Positions 1 through 10,580 of a stretch of 21,192 bases of DNA are shown in pieces. The stretch's first letter is position 1, and the number at the start of each line of letters is the position of its first letter. The notes below the pieces were generated by a model. It had not been told where the DNA came from, did not search any database, and was given only the letters and a program-made list of their open reading frames with translations. A program made the translations under genes and the position numbers. This DNA comes from Reclinomonas americana ATCC 50394 (taxonomy: Eukaryota > Jakobida > Jakobea > Jakobida): assembly GCA_048213135.1 (NCBI GenBank), contig PS015596.1:1-21192 (forward strand), written 5' to 3'.

Positions 1-259
1 TACGTGTTGATGCTTTGCATGTTGCTGGACTTTGTCGTCAAGACAGCTGTTGCTTGCAATTGGTGAATGAATTGTTGTTGTTGTTGATATCGTCGATTCA
101 TCGATGTCGCTGTTGATGTCCAAGTTGCAAGATGGTGAGCAAGGTATTATATTTGTTGTTTGCAATTCCCTGATCTGCACCTTGAAGGCGAAAACTGTGC
201 AACCTTACACAAGGTTTCCCGCGTTTTCTTGCTCGCGCCCAGTCGGTTGACACTTGCTC
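1..259. other. Upstream region of the aminotransferase-like gene
   Basis: No coding exon is recognised here. Bases 30-85 carry a TTG-rich stretch that recurs near 17978-18030. An AT-rich patch (TATTATATTT, about 146-155) lies about 110 bases before the start codon at 260 and could be a core promoter element, but this is a guess. Confidence 0.3.
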
Positions 260-1485
260 ATGTCTGACGTCGAAGAAGAGGCGCCTCCTTCTCACCACAC
301 TGCTGCTGAGGAAGAAGAGGAGATAGCAGCAGAGGAAGAAGAGAAAGAAGAAGAGGAAGATGCGAGTGAAGAGCGCGTAGAATCGGCCGCGCACAGTGGA
401 CGAGGACGAGGAGAAGAAGAGGAAGAAGAGCAAGAGGAGGAGGAGCAAAGAGAGGAGGAGCAAGAGGAGGAGGAGGAGGAGGAGGAGCCAGAGGAGAGCA
501 ATGTGAGCGGAGACACTGAGTTGCAACAGGCGCAAGAAGGTAAGTGCGAGACAATGATCACAGCACACAAACACACACACACACACACTCACTCTCGCAC
601 ACACTCTCTCTCACACACACGCACTCTCTCTCACACACACTCACACTCACTCACATATTCTCACTCTCGTTCTCCTCTCTCTCACTCACTCTCTCTCTCT
701 CTCACACACACTCCCTCCTCTCTCTCCCTCACACTCACACACACACACCTCCTCACACCCTTTTGCGATATTCGACACACACTCTGACAAATCGGACACG
801 ACAGATGAAGAAGCCTCTGCCTTTGAGGAAGAAGATCACCATCACGAGGAGCGGCAGGACGAGGAGGACACTGGCAGCTCACAGGAAGACGAGGCCGAGG
901 CTGAAGTCGAAGCAGAGAGCGAAGAAGAAGAGGAAGAGGAGCATCAAGACCTGCTGGACATTGTCGATCAGGTGCGCGAGGCTGAGCGACAAGAGGAGGA
1001 GGCAGAGCGTCCTCTGTCGCGTCCCTTTGCGGGTGGATCCTCGCGACGTCGCGCGAGGCGAGTGAGTGGTGTCAAGGCCGACGAGCAGGACGATGATGGC
1101 GATGAAGAGGAGCCGGATCTGCTGGATATGGTGGCGAACAGTGCGCGTGGTGCGTCGCACGGGCACAGCGATTGGTATGATATCGGACGGCGAGCGGAGG
1201 CCGAGGTGCGGGAGGAGGATGAGCAGATTGCGGCCAAGGCTGCGGCTGCGGCCAAGGAGACGCAGGCGGTGGTTGAGGCTGCGGCTGCTGCCGCTGCCGC
1301 TGCCAAGCAGCAACAACAGCAGCAGCAGGCGGCCAAGTTGTTGGCGCCTGGTGGATTGCGTGCTGCGAGTGGATTGCATGTGGATGTCGCGGTGGGTGTG
1401 CGGAGAAATGGGAAAGGGAGGGGGAAGAGGGAAAGCGAGGGCGGCAGACACAGATATCAGCTTCTTGTACTGTTGCACTATGCAG

Positions 1486-1541
<56 letters not shown>

Positions 1542-4500
1542 CAGATAGACAGAGACTTCCGTGTGCTGTCGCATTCCCCAGAGAGAGGGAAATCCAGACA
1601 GACAAAGCATCTTCTGCTGTCTCGCTCACCCTTTCCCTACTTTCTGTACAGTCCCCCTCCCCATCACCCACCATGCCGTTCGTGTTCCCTTCGGGTTCCG
1701 CCCTCCCCCCACCATTCGCTCTGGCCGAGAGCCCCGGCGCACTGCCCGGCATTGGATCGTCGTCGGCGGCGGCGGCGCCAGCTGACGGCCTGTTGCCGTC
1801 CATGCTGCGATCGACGGACGTGCTGGGTGGAAACGGTGGTGGAGGCAGCGGGCGCATGGCCGGCGACGAACAGATGCACGACGAACCGAGCGATCTGTTC
1901 TCGTCTGTGCGCATGGCCACCATTGGCGACGGCATGGACGAGGAGGGACCATTTGGCGTGCGTGCAGAGATTCCAGTCGGCTTGCCGGCTGCCGGACGCC
2001 CCGTGTCATTCCTGGAGGACTTTGTGCGGCGGAGGGTCATGCCAGTGGTGGCGCAGACGGCAGCAGGTACGAAGTGGGGCAGAGTCGTAAGTGGGAGACT
2101 CCACACTCGTCACTGCTTTGCTCCTGACTGACAGTGCCTCTCTTTCTCTCCCTCTCCCTCCCTCCCTTCCATTCTCTCTCTCCTTTCTCATTCGTCTCTC
2201 ATTCTCTCTTGCTCTTGTCTCTCCCTCTTTCTCTCCCTCTCCCTCACTCCCTCCCTTCCAGTCTCTCCCTCCCTCCTTTCTCTTTCTTCACTCTTTCTCT
2301 AGCTTGTCTCATCTCTCTCTCTCTCTCCACGTCCCGCGACTTTATGGTTTGGTGTTGGGCGTCTGTGAAAGAGAACAAGAAAGATTCGACTGGAAAGCAA
2401 AAGACTAAGAGGGACGGCGAGAGAGTCGCTGACTGTCAACCATTTGGGGCTCTCTCCGATATGCGTCCCTCAAAGGTGCTTCTTGACTCTATAATCTGGT
2501 AAACAGGCAGTGACTCGCTCGCCTCTCTATTCTTCTCTTCTCCTTCTCCTCCCTTCACTGCCTCACTTTCTGTTACCGCGATGTCGCTTTCCATCTTTGA
2601 TTTTACTGATGCCCTCTCTCCTTCATCCCTCCCCCTCCTCCTTCTCCCCTCTCTCTCCCCCCTTCTCCTCATCTCCACTCACTTCTCCATCAATGCAGGA
2701 GAACCCACTTCATCACACTCGCAACAACCGAGCATCAAGGCACAGCGCGCACAAAAGCAAGCCGCGCAGCTTCGCGACGACGCCCGTCGCATTGTGCGCG
2801 ACTTTGTCGGCGCCTCCCAGTCCGACATTGTCGTGTTTTCCGGCAACAGCTCACGCGACGCCCTGTACCAGTTGGTGGATCTGCTGCACATGCGCGCCAG
2901 CAACGGCGGAGGCCCTGGCGGTAATGGAGTCGGTGGCAGCAGTGCTGGCGGCGGTGCGGCGGGAGGAGCGCAGGCGGCCTCGGCCAAACCGTCGCGCTAC
3001 GCGTTGAGCGCCGCCCCCGTTGTGTTTGTGAACAGCCAGGATTGCGCGGATGCCTGGCGCGACAGCATTGCGCAGGTGGTGTCGATCCCCTACGTCACCG
3101 ACGGATGTGTGAATGAGGAGGCGCTGGAGGTGCGTGTCATTGCCGCCTACGTTGTCTATTGTCCATTTTCTAATTGACCTCATCGCTGTGACTGCAGGCT
3201 CAACTCTGCAAGTACAGCGAGCGGCCGGTGAAGATTGGCTGCTTGTCTAGCACGTCCGCATTGAATGGTCTCGGCTGCGACGTGGCCTTCCTGTCAGCAC
3301 TGTTGCACCGATATGGCGCTCTGGTTTGTTAAGCTGAGAAAGGAAGAGAACACGCGTGCATGCCGTTTCTCATGTTTTACTCGCAGGCCGTGTGGGACAT
3401 GTCGTGCTCGGCGCCATTCACCGTCCCGCAAATGACCTTTGTGCCACCCGATGCGGAGGGTGGCCACGGTTCGTCGTCGGCCGATGGCGGCGCCGTGACT
3501 CGGGTGCTCGATTCTGCCGATGCGGTGATTATTGATCCCAGTCAGTTTACTGGTGGGTTGGGAAAAGGGGGGGACAAGGGGGAGGGGAAGGGGGAAAGGG
3601 GGTAAGGGTGAAGGGTGAAGGATGAAGGGAACGGGTGTATCCAGACACACTCATCATACATCTCTCACTCGCTCTTTTCTTTCTCTCGCTGTCTCGCTCT
3701 CCTGCTCATGGCCACCGTTCCTTTCACCCATATATCACTTTCTGTGATCCCCTTTCTCAGTACCCATTATGTACATTCACAATCTCTCACTTTCTGCACA
3801 TCCCTACTTCTTGCAAGCTTTCTCCATCTCTCACTCTCTTTCTGTTCATTGTTTCTCGCCGTTCTTGCTTTACCTCTCTCTCTCTCTCTCCCTCTTTCTC
3901 TGTTTCTTGCCACTCTGCCTCTTCGTCCATCTCTCATTTTTTCTTGTTCCCATTTTCTACCACTCATTCTTTTCGCTCTCATCCTTGTTTCTCATCTCGT
4001 TTATTTTCTCGCACTCTTTCCGCCAGTCCCTCCACTCTTCCGATGCATTCATCATTTGCTTTCTCTCTCTCTGCACCAATCTCACTTTCTCAACTCATCC
4101 CTGTTTCTGTCATCACTCCATTTCTTGTCCATCTCTCTCTCTATATATATCCCTGCTTCTTATCACTCTTCCCTTTCGCCCATCTCTCTCTTCTCTGCTC
4201 ATTCCTGTTTTTCTCACCCTCCTTGCTTTCCCTACGCAGGCGGCGCCGGTGCCAGTGCCGTGCTGGTCGTGCGCAAAGAGCTCTTCAAATCTCAGCCCTC
4301 GCAAGGCATGGAGGTCACCGAGTTTGTGCGCTACCTGCAAGATCTGGAGGTGCTGGAGCGCAGTGAGGCCTCCGACTTGGTTCCGAGTGTGCGTGCGGGC
4401 TTGGCATTGCAGCTACGCGAGGCGCTACCGTTGCAGGGGCTGCGGCAGCGACTGGTCGATTTGCATCTGCGGGCCTACTCGCAGCTGCGCAAGTGCCAGA

Positions 4501-6659
4501 ATGTTGTCGTGTTGAACGATGATTTGTTTGATGGGTCGATTGTTGCGTGGGGCAGAGGGAGAGGGGTGAGGAGGGAGAAGAGGGTGGTGTTGAGCGAGAG
4601 GGGAAATCGTTGAGTGTTTGAGAGATCCTGCGGGGAGAGGGGAGTGGAAGGTAGAGAGTAGCTGATGCGTGAGTGTCAGAGATTGGAATGTGAACAGTGA
4701 GGAACGAAAGAGTGCTGCGAGAGACATTTGGGCGATGGATTTAGCATTGATATCTCTGAGAAAGAAAAAAGTGAGACCGGAGAGAGATGTATATAGGCGA
4801 TTGGTCGCTTGCTTGCAGCGAGAGTGAGTGCTTGAGATGACTGGAGAATGAATGCCTGTGAGAGGGAAGAAATCGATAGCGGGAAAGTGAGTGAGAGCAC
4901 ATGGAGGAGTTCATGGCTTCTGGGAGAGAACATGGACATATTTTGCGCGTGATGGATCGAGTGGGAATGGAGCACATTTCTCTTCAATTCACCTTCTCCT
5001 CCTCCCTCCCTCCCTCCCTTTCCTCTTGCCCACTTGCTTCCCCCGCACACAGAACCTCCCCGAAACCATGGTCGTCGACCCATACCTCGTCCCCTGCATC
5101 GCCTTCCTGGTGCGTCCGACGGAGCTGGCCAACGGAAACGGCCACACGCCCAATCTGCTGCATCACAACCTGGTCGCCACGCTCCTGCGCGACTTGTTTG
5201 GCGTCAAGGTGGCACCAGTCACCGTCGATGCATTCGCGGCACCGTATGCCGACCTCAGTGACAAGTACACTGGGCGTGCCTCGAAGCCTACAGGTTTGTG
5301 TGACATATCAATCGATCTCTGTGTACAGTAGTGCACGTGTTTATTCGTGTGTTTGTTTGTGTTTAAGTTGCTCTTTCTCTGTCTCTCGCGTCCCTTGCGT
5401 CTCTAGATGCTTGGACTCCTTTTCTCCTCTCGCTCTATTTCTCTCTATGTCTGTCTGTCTGTCTGTCTATCTCTCTTCTCCCTCTCTCTTTCTCCGTCTG
5501 TCTTCTTGTCTTTGTGTGGTTGTGCGTTTGTGTGCCTGCATGCTCTTCCACCTCATCTCGCTTGCGTCTCTTTCCACTCCATATCTTGTCTCCCTCCCTC
5601 TCCCCCTCTCCCCGTTGTCTCTCTCTCTCTCNNNNNNNNNNNNNNNNNNNNCGGCGCCAATCATTTCGTCGGCAGGATCCAGCAGCTGACCCCAGTCCTC
5701 CAGCAGCGACAGCAGCCGCTTCGCCTGCTGCATGTAATTCTCAAACGTCTCGTGCGCCGATGCCGCACTCCGTCGCAGCACCTCGGATGGCTTGCCGCGA
5801 CCGCCAACTCCGCGACCACTCCCTTTTTCATGGACTTTGCGTCAGCATCTAGAAACCCAAGGAGACTCAAACCTCTGACAAACAAAACACACCTCCCATT
5901 CCCGGCAACCGATGCGGTGGCTTGCCGAGCGAGAACTGCCCGCCGTCGTACGAAATGGCTCCCAACGACACACTGTCGTCCTTGTCGAGAATGGAGATGA
6001 TTTTCGGGTAGGCAGCCACCTGCGACGACGACAGGCCGCCAGAGCCGTTCGATTCGTGCTCACTCGGGGCCAGTGGGCGCATCAGCAGCCACTCGCCCGA
6101 GCGGCTGTCCATGGCGTACACACGGAGGAAGCGCAACCCGTTGGTGGCCACAAAGGTGATGGCGCGGCACACGCGGTCCACCGTGTCGTCCCGAGTGTAC
6201 GGATCGAACAGCACGGTGCACCAGCCCTTGCGGAACGATGGGTCGGGGAGCTTGACGCGACCATCGGCTGCAGTAGCAGAGAGAGAGAGAGANNNNNNNN
6301 NNNNNNNNNNNNAAAGCGCCGTTGCCAGCTCACACTCGCGGTGGTACGTGGTCGGCAGCGACCTCAACATGCGCTCCAAGGCGCCTGCCCGCAAGGCCAC
6401 ACGCAACCGCGGAAGCGGAAGCGGCAATGGCGATGGATCGTCCCCGGTTCCGCCCGCCGGCGGCAAGAAATCGGCGGCGGCGGCGAGTGGCAGCAAGGCC
6501 ACAGCTGGTTCCGGCGGCGCCACCAAGGCCGGCAAGAAGGGCGTGGCGGCAAAGATCGATGTGACTCAAGCGTCGTCGGCAGCGGCCGGAGGAGGAGCAG
6601 CAGCCCCACAGCGACAGAACCGCACCTCTCCCCTCGGCAATCGCACAAGACGCAAGTGA
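260..6659 (+). CDS. Class V aminotransferase / cysteine desulfurase-like protein, probable pseudoenzyme, with acidic N-terminus
   Basis: Exons: 260-539, 805-1391, 1652-2066, 2699-3129, 3198-3323, 3387-3552, 4240-4541, 5053-5293, then 6267-5893 and 5834-5652 read on the minus strand of an inverted contig, then 6313-6659. Splice phases agree at every join. Residues 1 to about 290 are Glu-rich with a poly-Gln run. From about 430 the sequence follows the eukaryotic class V aminotransferase family: [66 protein letters not shown], then [20 protein letters not shown]. The usual PLP lysine (family pattern SPHKF) is Gln666, the mobile-loop cysteine (family CAGPY) is Phe830 (FAAPY), and the His-rich PLP-stacking motif near 540 is absent. 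The fold is probably kept for binding or scaffolding; desulfurase or lyase activity is unlikely. The C-terminal tail is rich in Gly, Ser, Ala and Lys. The Met at 260 is the first in frame. The donor at 4542 (GTTGCG) was chosen by phase and is less sure. A GTGAGC donor at 6656 overlaps the stop codon and may extend the gene to 6866. Confidence 0.8.
540..804 (+). repeat. Intron 1 filled with CA/CT microsatellite
   Basis: A GTAAGT donor at 540 and a CAG acceptor ending at 804 enclose about 210 bases of alternating CA and CT runs. The phase 1 exon ends on both sides join cleanly into the acidic reading frame. Confidence 0.75.
1491..1540. repeat. (GA)n microsatellite in intron 2 of the aminotransferase-like gene
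   Basis: An almost pure AG/GA dinucleotide run inside the intron 1392-1651 (GTGGGT donor, TGTACAG acceptor). Confidence 0.9.
2067..2698 (+). repeat. Pyrimidine-rich 632-base intron
   Basis: This intron (GTACGA donor, AATGCAG acceptor) holds imperfect CT/CCT runs around 2135-2325 and 2515-2690. A less repetitive centre at about 2330-2510 shows no protein motif. Confidence 0.7.
3553..4239 (+). repeat. CT-rich 687-base intron
   Basis: Donor GTGGGT at 3553 and acceptor TACGCAG ending at 4239. The interior is imperfect CT/CTTT sequence with a short TATATATAT at about 4141-4150. The splice falls inside the Gly-rich segment after the Gln that replaces the PLP lysine. Confidence 0.7.
5632..5651. 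other. Assembly gap (20 N)
   Basis: Twenty Ns directly after a CT microsatellite. In the corrected orientation this gap falls inside an intron of the aminotransferase-like gene. Confidence 0.95.
5652..6292 (-). other. Inverted contig carrying exons 9 and 10 of the aminotransferase-like gene
   Basis: Read on the minus strand, this gap-bounded piece starts with a CT run and a TACTGCAG acceptor. Next comes exon 6267-5893, encoding the C-terminal small domain of the same family as the flanking plus-strand exons, then a 58-base intron (5892-5835) and exon 5834-5652. The acceptor phase (1) matches the donor at 5294. The CT run matches the CT end of the left contig, and the far end (GGCGCCG) overlaps the GCGCCG near the start of the right contig. 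The piece was therefore most likely placed backwards. Confidence 0.85.
6293..6312. other. Assembly gap (20 N)
   Basis: Twenty Ns to the right of the inverted contig. After correction this gap lies within a coding exon and is probably an overlap of a few bases (shared GCGCCG) rather than missing sequence. Confidence 0.9.
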
Positions 6660-6820
6660 GCGCACGGGGGAGGGAGAGAGCATGTACTTGTGTTTTACGC
6701 TTTCGGGGAGAAAAATGTACTCTTTTTTTCTGTGTCCAGATCATTGCCGAGGCTGCGGCATGCGGCTGCTCGGCGAGTTCCCTCGAATGCGCGTCGACGA
6801 GAGGCATTGTTGCACTCTGG

Positions 6821-9800
6821 CTATCGGTGGCGATGGCGGTGTCTCTCTGGCGACCGACTGCGGTGACGGTGACGGCTGTGGTGGTCGTCGTGGTGATGGC
6901 GATGATGTGACGAAGAAGAGTGTCGGTGATGTCGGTCGTCGGGCTCGCCTCGCTCTCGCGACGAGTGGTGGCGTGCTGCTGGTGGTGGTGGTGGTGGTGG
7001 TGGTGGTGGCGATGGTGAGCGCGGTCGACGGCGCGATGCATCGGATCGCTGGAAGCGCTGTCGATGGCTCTCAAAGCGCAGCAGCAACGGATGATTCTGC
7101 GGGTGGATGATCTCTGCCATCGTGCACGATGAGACGGAGGTGCGCGGGTGTACAAAGGGAGAAAGAGCGCGAAACTGGCGGCCAGCTGTGGATCACGGGG
7201 CGGTTTGAAGGGGCGATCGGGGCCGCCGAAGCGAAGCTGGCCGGACTCCTTGCGACCGCCGAGGCCGCCGCCTGGAAGAAGACGAGAAGGAAGGAAGATG
7301 GGGAAGGGGGAATGGAAAAGAAAAGGAGTGTGTGTGTGTGAGAGAGAGAGATACGCACCATATCGACGCGGAACCCAGCCCGGCATGGTTCGGCCGCGTT
7401 CAAAGTCCACCAACACCGGCGCGTGATCAATGAGCTGCCGATGGCATTGCTGCGAGGAGGTGGAGGTGAGGGGCACGGGATGGAGAAGAAAGAGGGGGAG
7501 GGAAAACTGGGGGGAGAGCACGCACTGCTTGCGCTCGCTCGGCCTCCTCCGCTCGTTCGTACTCGATGAAGGCATAGCGTCGCGATTGGCCCGTAACTGT
7601 GTGGCGTGTGAGTAGAAGGGAGGTGGGGAAGGGGATGGAGGAAGAGGAAGAGGAGGAGGAGGAGGAGGAGGAGGAGGAGGATGAAGGGAAGATAAAGAGG
7701 AAGTGGTGGAGGTCAGCAAGGGAAGGAAGGAGGAAGGAAGACGAAGAAGTAGAAGAAAAAGAGCCGCAAGAGGAGAAGGGAGAGGAAAGGAAGAACAAGG
7801 AGAATGGGATCAAAAGAAGGACACAGGAACCGAGAAGAAGAGGATGGTGCACCATGTGGACACAAGAGAGAACACCAAAGGCATGGACGAAGAGGAGAAG
7901 AAAGAGAAGAAGGATGAGGAGAGAAGGTGAGGAACAAGATAGAACATAGAGCCAAGGGCGCAAGAGAGCACCCGGATGAGAAGGAGAAAATGAGAGAAAG
8001 ACAACCGAGCAATCCCTTTCCCTCTTGCGCACCAATGTCGCGGACCAGTCGCAAGTGAACAATGGTCCCGTGTCGACCAAAGACCTCGCGCAGAGTCTCT
8101 TCGGTGGTCGCCGGGTTCAGTTTCCCAACAAAGATCAAGCATTGTGGGTGATCAGCGGCAAGCATCTTGGGATCGGAGTCTGGGGCGACTGAGAGAGACA
8201 ACAGAGACAGTGAGAGCGAGAGAGAGAGAGAGAGAGAGACAGGAGGGCTTTCCTCTTCTTCACAGGAGGAGGAACAAGAAGAAGAACAAGAAGAAGAAGA
8301 AGAAGAAGAAGAAGAAGAAGAAGAAGAAGAAGAAGAAGAACAAGAAGAACAGAAGAAGGACCGAAGAGGAAGAAATAGAAGAAGAAGAAGAACAAGAAGA
8401 ACAAGAAGAACAAGAAGAAGAAGAAGAAGAAGAAGAAGAAGAAGAAGAAGAAGAAGAAGAAGAAGAAGAAGAAGAAGAAGAACTAGAAGGAAGAAGAAGA
8501 AGATGAAGAAGAAGATGTAGAAGAAGAAGAAGAAGAAGAAAAGAAAGTGAAGAAGAAGAAGAAGGCTGTTACTGTCCTTCTTCCTCTTATCTCTCTCTCT
8601 CTCACTCACAGTTCGCTTGCTGTGCTCGAATGACTGCATGATCATGCGGAACAACATCAGTGCCATCAATGGAGGCCGCTTGCACAGGGTCCTGTGAGAC
8701 ACCATAGTTCAGTGTGCATTTGAGAGAGAGGGAGCGAAGGGTGAGCTCACGCGCAACGTAGTGCACGGCGAGCCATTCTCCGCCTTTCAGCATCAATGTG
8801 TGAGATGGTGTGTCCTGTGACAACTGCAGCTTTTCTGAGTTGCCAGAGGAGGTGACACTGTGAAGTACATGTACTTCTGGAAGCTGCAGCAATTGCCGGA
8901 TTTGCACGAAGACAAATGCTTGAGAAACGGCGATCGACGTCGAGTCTTGTTCGACGTTGCCTTGGAAACAAGAAGCAGATGCGCGATGATCAACGTCTTG
9001 AGTGAGCAGCGGCCACACAGCCGGCCGCCTGCCCTCAGCCCACCGTGATCAGAGGCCACTTGCAATCTGTCCGTGCTGTTTGGATGCATACTGCACTCTG
9101 CAACACATGCCAAGACCGCGCGTTCCTACTCCTCCAAGGAATGCCAGCGGTACAGATAGCGAGAGGCGGTTGCAGGGAAGGTCTGAGTCCAAGACGAAAC
9201 GACGCATAAACAATCAAACTTCTCTATCACTACATGGTGTCGCTGCAAAAAAAAGTTCTCAATCCTGCCCCACATGGCGAGCTCCACCGGCCTGTGGCTT
9301 ACTCGCACCGCAACACGAGCCCGCAAATGCCAATTCCTTGATACCACAAGAAGCATGGTGTCGATGCATCCCCGCGTGTCTGGCGAGCTCCTGTATCTGC
9401 GAATGCTCACCACCAGAAACTATTCATCCCTTGCGTCGCAGCCTTGGGTCATTCCCTGCTTCGCTTGCGAGCTCCACCTGCTCGTCGACGCACAAGCACC
9501 TTCACCACATGGCGAATGCCCACCACAAGCAACCACGCACTTACTCCCCGCCTCTCTGGCGAGCTAGCACCTCCTGCGATCGCTTCATTCGATCACGTAC
9601 TGCCTCCCCTCGCAAAACACACCTCATTCGAGCTCCACGCCAATGCCAGCGCAGCGTGTCGGGGGAGCGCACAGTGTGCGGCCAGCGCACCATTACATCC
9701 TTTCGACAGCACCATTGTCGTTATCGCAACAGCACCGTGATCGTATCGCCTGCGCATGCGGATCAGCACTCCGTTTCTTGATCTTATCCCACATACACAC

Positions 9801-10032
9801 ACCACCTCACCCTCATGCACGAGGCAATCCCACAGCGTGGCAGCGTCGTTGTCCAGCATGACACCGCGTCGCATGAGCACAATCTGCGACACGGGCCAGC
9901 CTTTGAGTTGCTCCAGTGATCGCTTCACAAAGCCAATGGTGTCGGTCACTGTGAGAAGGGGAAGGGAGGTAAGGGAAAGGGAGGTCAAGGGAAAGGGAGG
10001 ATTGAGGAGGGAGTGAATGAGCCGAATGACAC

Positions 10033-10081
<49 letters not shown>

Positions 10082-10580
10082 TGGTGAGAGAGAGAGAATA
10101 CAGCGCCAGGTGACTCAGCAACGAGCGTGAGTGCTTCTGCACAAAAAAACTCGCTCAAAAATCACTCTGTGACTGAAATCAACAGTCTCCTTCTCTCTTT
10201 CTCTTTACACACTCAACATAGCAAGCTATTCACAGTAAACGCCGGTGACGTCAGCTGCTCAACCCACATTTTCATCGCACACAAACAACAACAAATAAAC
10301 AAAGAAAAGAGAAATGTAAGACGAGAGACTGAGAGAACGATGATGTGTGTGAGGGAGAGAGAGAGAGAGAAGGAGAGAGAGAGACAGAAAGAAAGAATGC
10401 AGTGAGCAGGTGACTTGGAAACAAGTGAGAGTGTGAGGCAGAGGGAGCTGCCTGCGTAAAAACTCTCTCGCAAAAATCTCCTTCTCTCTCACTCTCTCCC
10501 TTCTCTCCTTTTCACACGCAACATAGCAAGCTATTCACTGTAAACGCTGGTGACGTCAGCTGCTCAAACCACACTTTCAT
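6821..10580 (-). CDS. SNRNP35: Ubiquitin-like domain fused to a U11/U12 snRNP 35 kDa protein homologue
   Basis: Nine exons, read downward: 10580-10523, 9948-9811, 8918-8758, 8691-8610, 8179-8033, 7596-7526, 7449-7359, 7271-7197, 7113-6821. All phases agree and give 371 residues. Residues 1 to about 75 form a ubiquitin-like fold: an N-terminal hairpin starting [10 protein letters not shown], helix [16 protein letters not shown], then [18 protein letters not shown] linker of about 40 residues follows. From about residue 113 the protein matches the minor-spliceosome 35K protein: [19 protein letters not shown] (human counterpart contains DPLKAGSIDGTD), RNP2 CLIFVG at 160-165, RNP1 RRYAFIEY at 201-208, [10 protein letters not shown], then [17 protein letters not shown]. 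An Arg/His/Ser-rich tail ends the protein. The 35K protein is a U11 snRNP component of the minor spliceosome, related to U1-70K. Met108 (base 8793) lies close to where other 35K proteins start, so a separate 35K product starting there is possible. Introns 1 and 3 use GTTGCG donors. Confidence 0.8.
7627..8032 (-). repeat. Low-complexity intron within the 35K RRM coding region
   Basis: The intron between exons 5 and 6 (8032-7597, GTGCGC donor, CACACAG acceptor) contains GGA repeats (about 7636-7680) and GAA-rich sequence on the plus strand. It splits the RRM between RNP2 and RNP1. Confidence 0.7.
8276..8560. repeat. (GAA)n-rich triplet repeat in an intron
   Basis: Long GAA/AAG runs interrupted by ACAAGAAG variants. 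In the sense of the 35K gene this is a TTC-rich stretch inside intron 8609-8180. Open frames through it encode only poly-Glu or poly-Lys and are not genes. Confidence 0.9.
8919..9810 (-). other. Intron 2 of the Ubl-35K gene, containing degenerate repeats
   Basis: A phase 1 donor GTGAGG at 9810 joins to the acceptor TCTCAAG ending at 8919. The interior carries five copies of a GCGAGCTC-type core (near 9277, 9383, 9467, 9559 and 9629). No convincing further exon is seen. The acceptor was chosen because it continues the ubiquitin-like strand AFVFVQIR in frame. Confidence 0.55.
9270..9640. repeat. Degenerate tandem repeat, about 70-105 base units
   Basis: Units share GGCGAGCTCC with flanking ATGCC and CACCACA words; core spacing is about 106, 84, 92 and 70 bases. 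Located in intron 2 of the Ubl-35K gene. Confidence 0.5.
10031..10080. repeat. (GA)n microsatellite
   Basis: Almost pure GA dinucleotides on the plus strand, within intron 1 of the Ubl-35K gene. Confidence 0.9.
10085..10300 (-). repeat. Proximal copy of the duplicated first-exon segment
   Basis: This copy contains a 19-codon reading frame (10275-10218) beginning [10 protein letters not shown], against [10 protein letters not shown] in the distal copy, with the same length and the same CTAT exon end. Its donor reads GTTGAG instead of GTTGCG. It may be an alternative or a decaying first exon of the Ubl-35K gene. Confidence 0.65.

Noticed and set aside
3633-3640. GTATCC as a classical U12-type 5' splice site
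   Set aside because: It lies in the middle of an intron with standard ends. No canonical RTATCCTT donor with a TCCTTAAC branch site was found at any deduced exon border.
4542-4544. GC-AG reading of the GTTGCG introns (intron starting at GCG, three bases later)
   Set aside because: It would add a residue to the EF-hand loop at 12295 and to the TTG-CGTS motif of both lysozymes, breaking family spacing.
6364-7719. Long minus-strand open frame with His runs
   Set aside because: It reads through introns of the 35K gene in another frame. The phase-consistent exons with family motifs explain the region better.
8144-8520. Long open frames of poly-Glu/poly-Lys or poly-Leu/poly-Ser
   Set aside because: These are triplet and dinucleotide repeats in introns. 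Open frames arise because the repeats lack stop codons. The same applies at 15409-16509, 3615-4613 and 19328-19966.
8860-9781. Plus-strand open frames over 8860-9781
   Set aside because: They run antisense to the Ubl-35K exon 8918-8758 and through its repeat-rich intron 2, with no recognisable motif or splice logic.
10246-10255. CRE-like palindrome TGACGTCA, repeated near 10551
   Set aside because: Both copies fall inside the coding part of the duplicated first exon (Leu-Thr-Ser), so the duplication explains the repeat. A regulatory role has no independent support.
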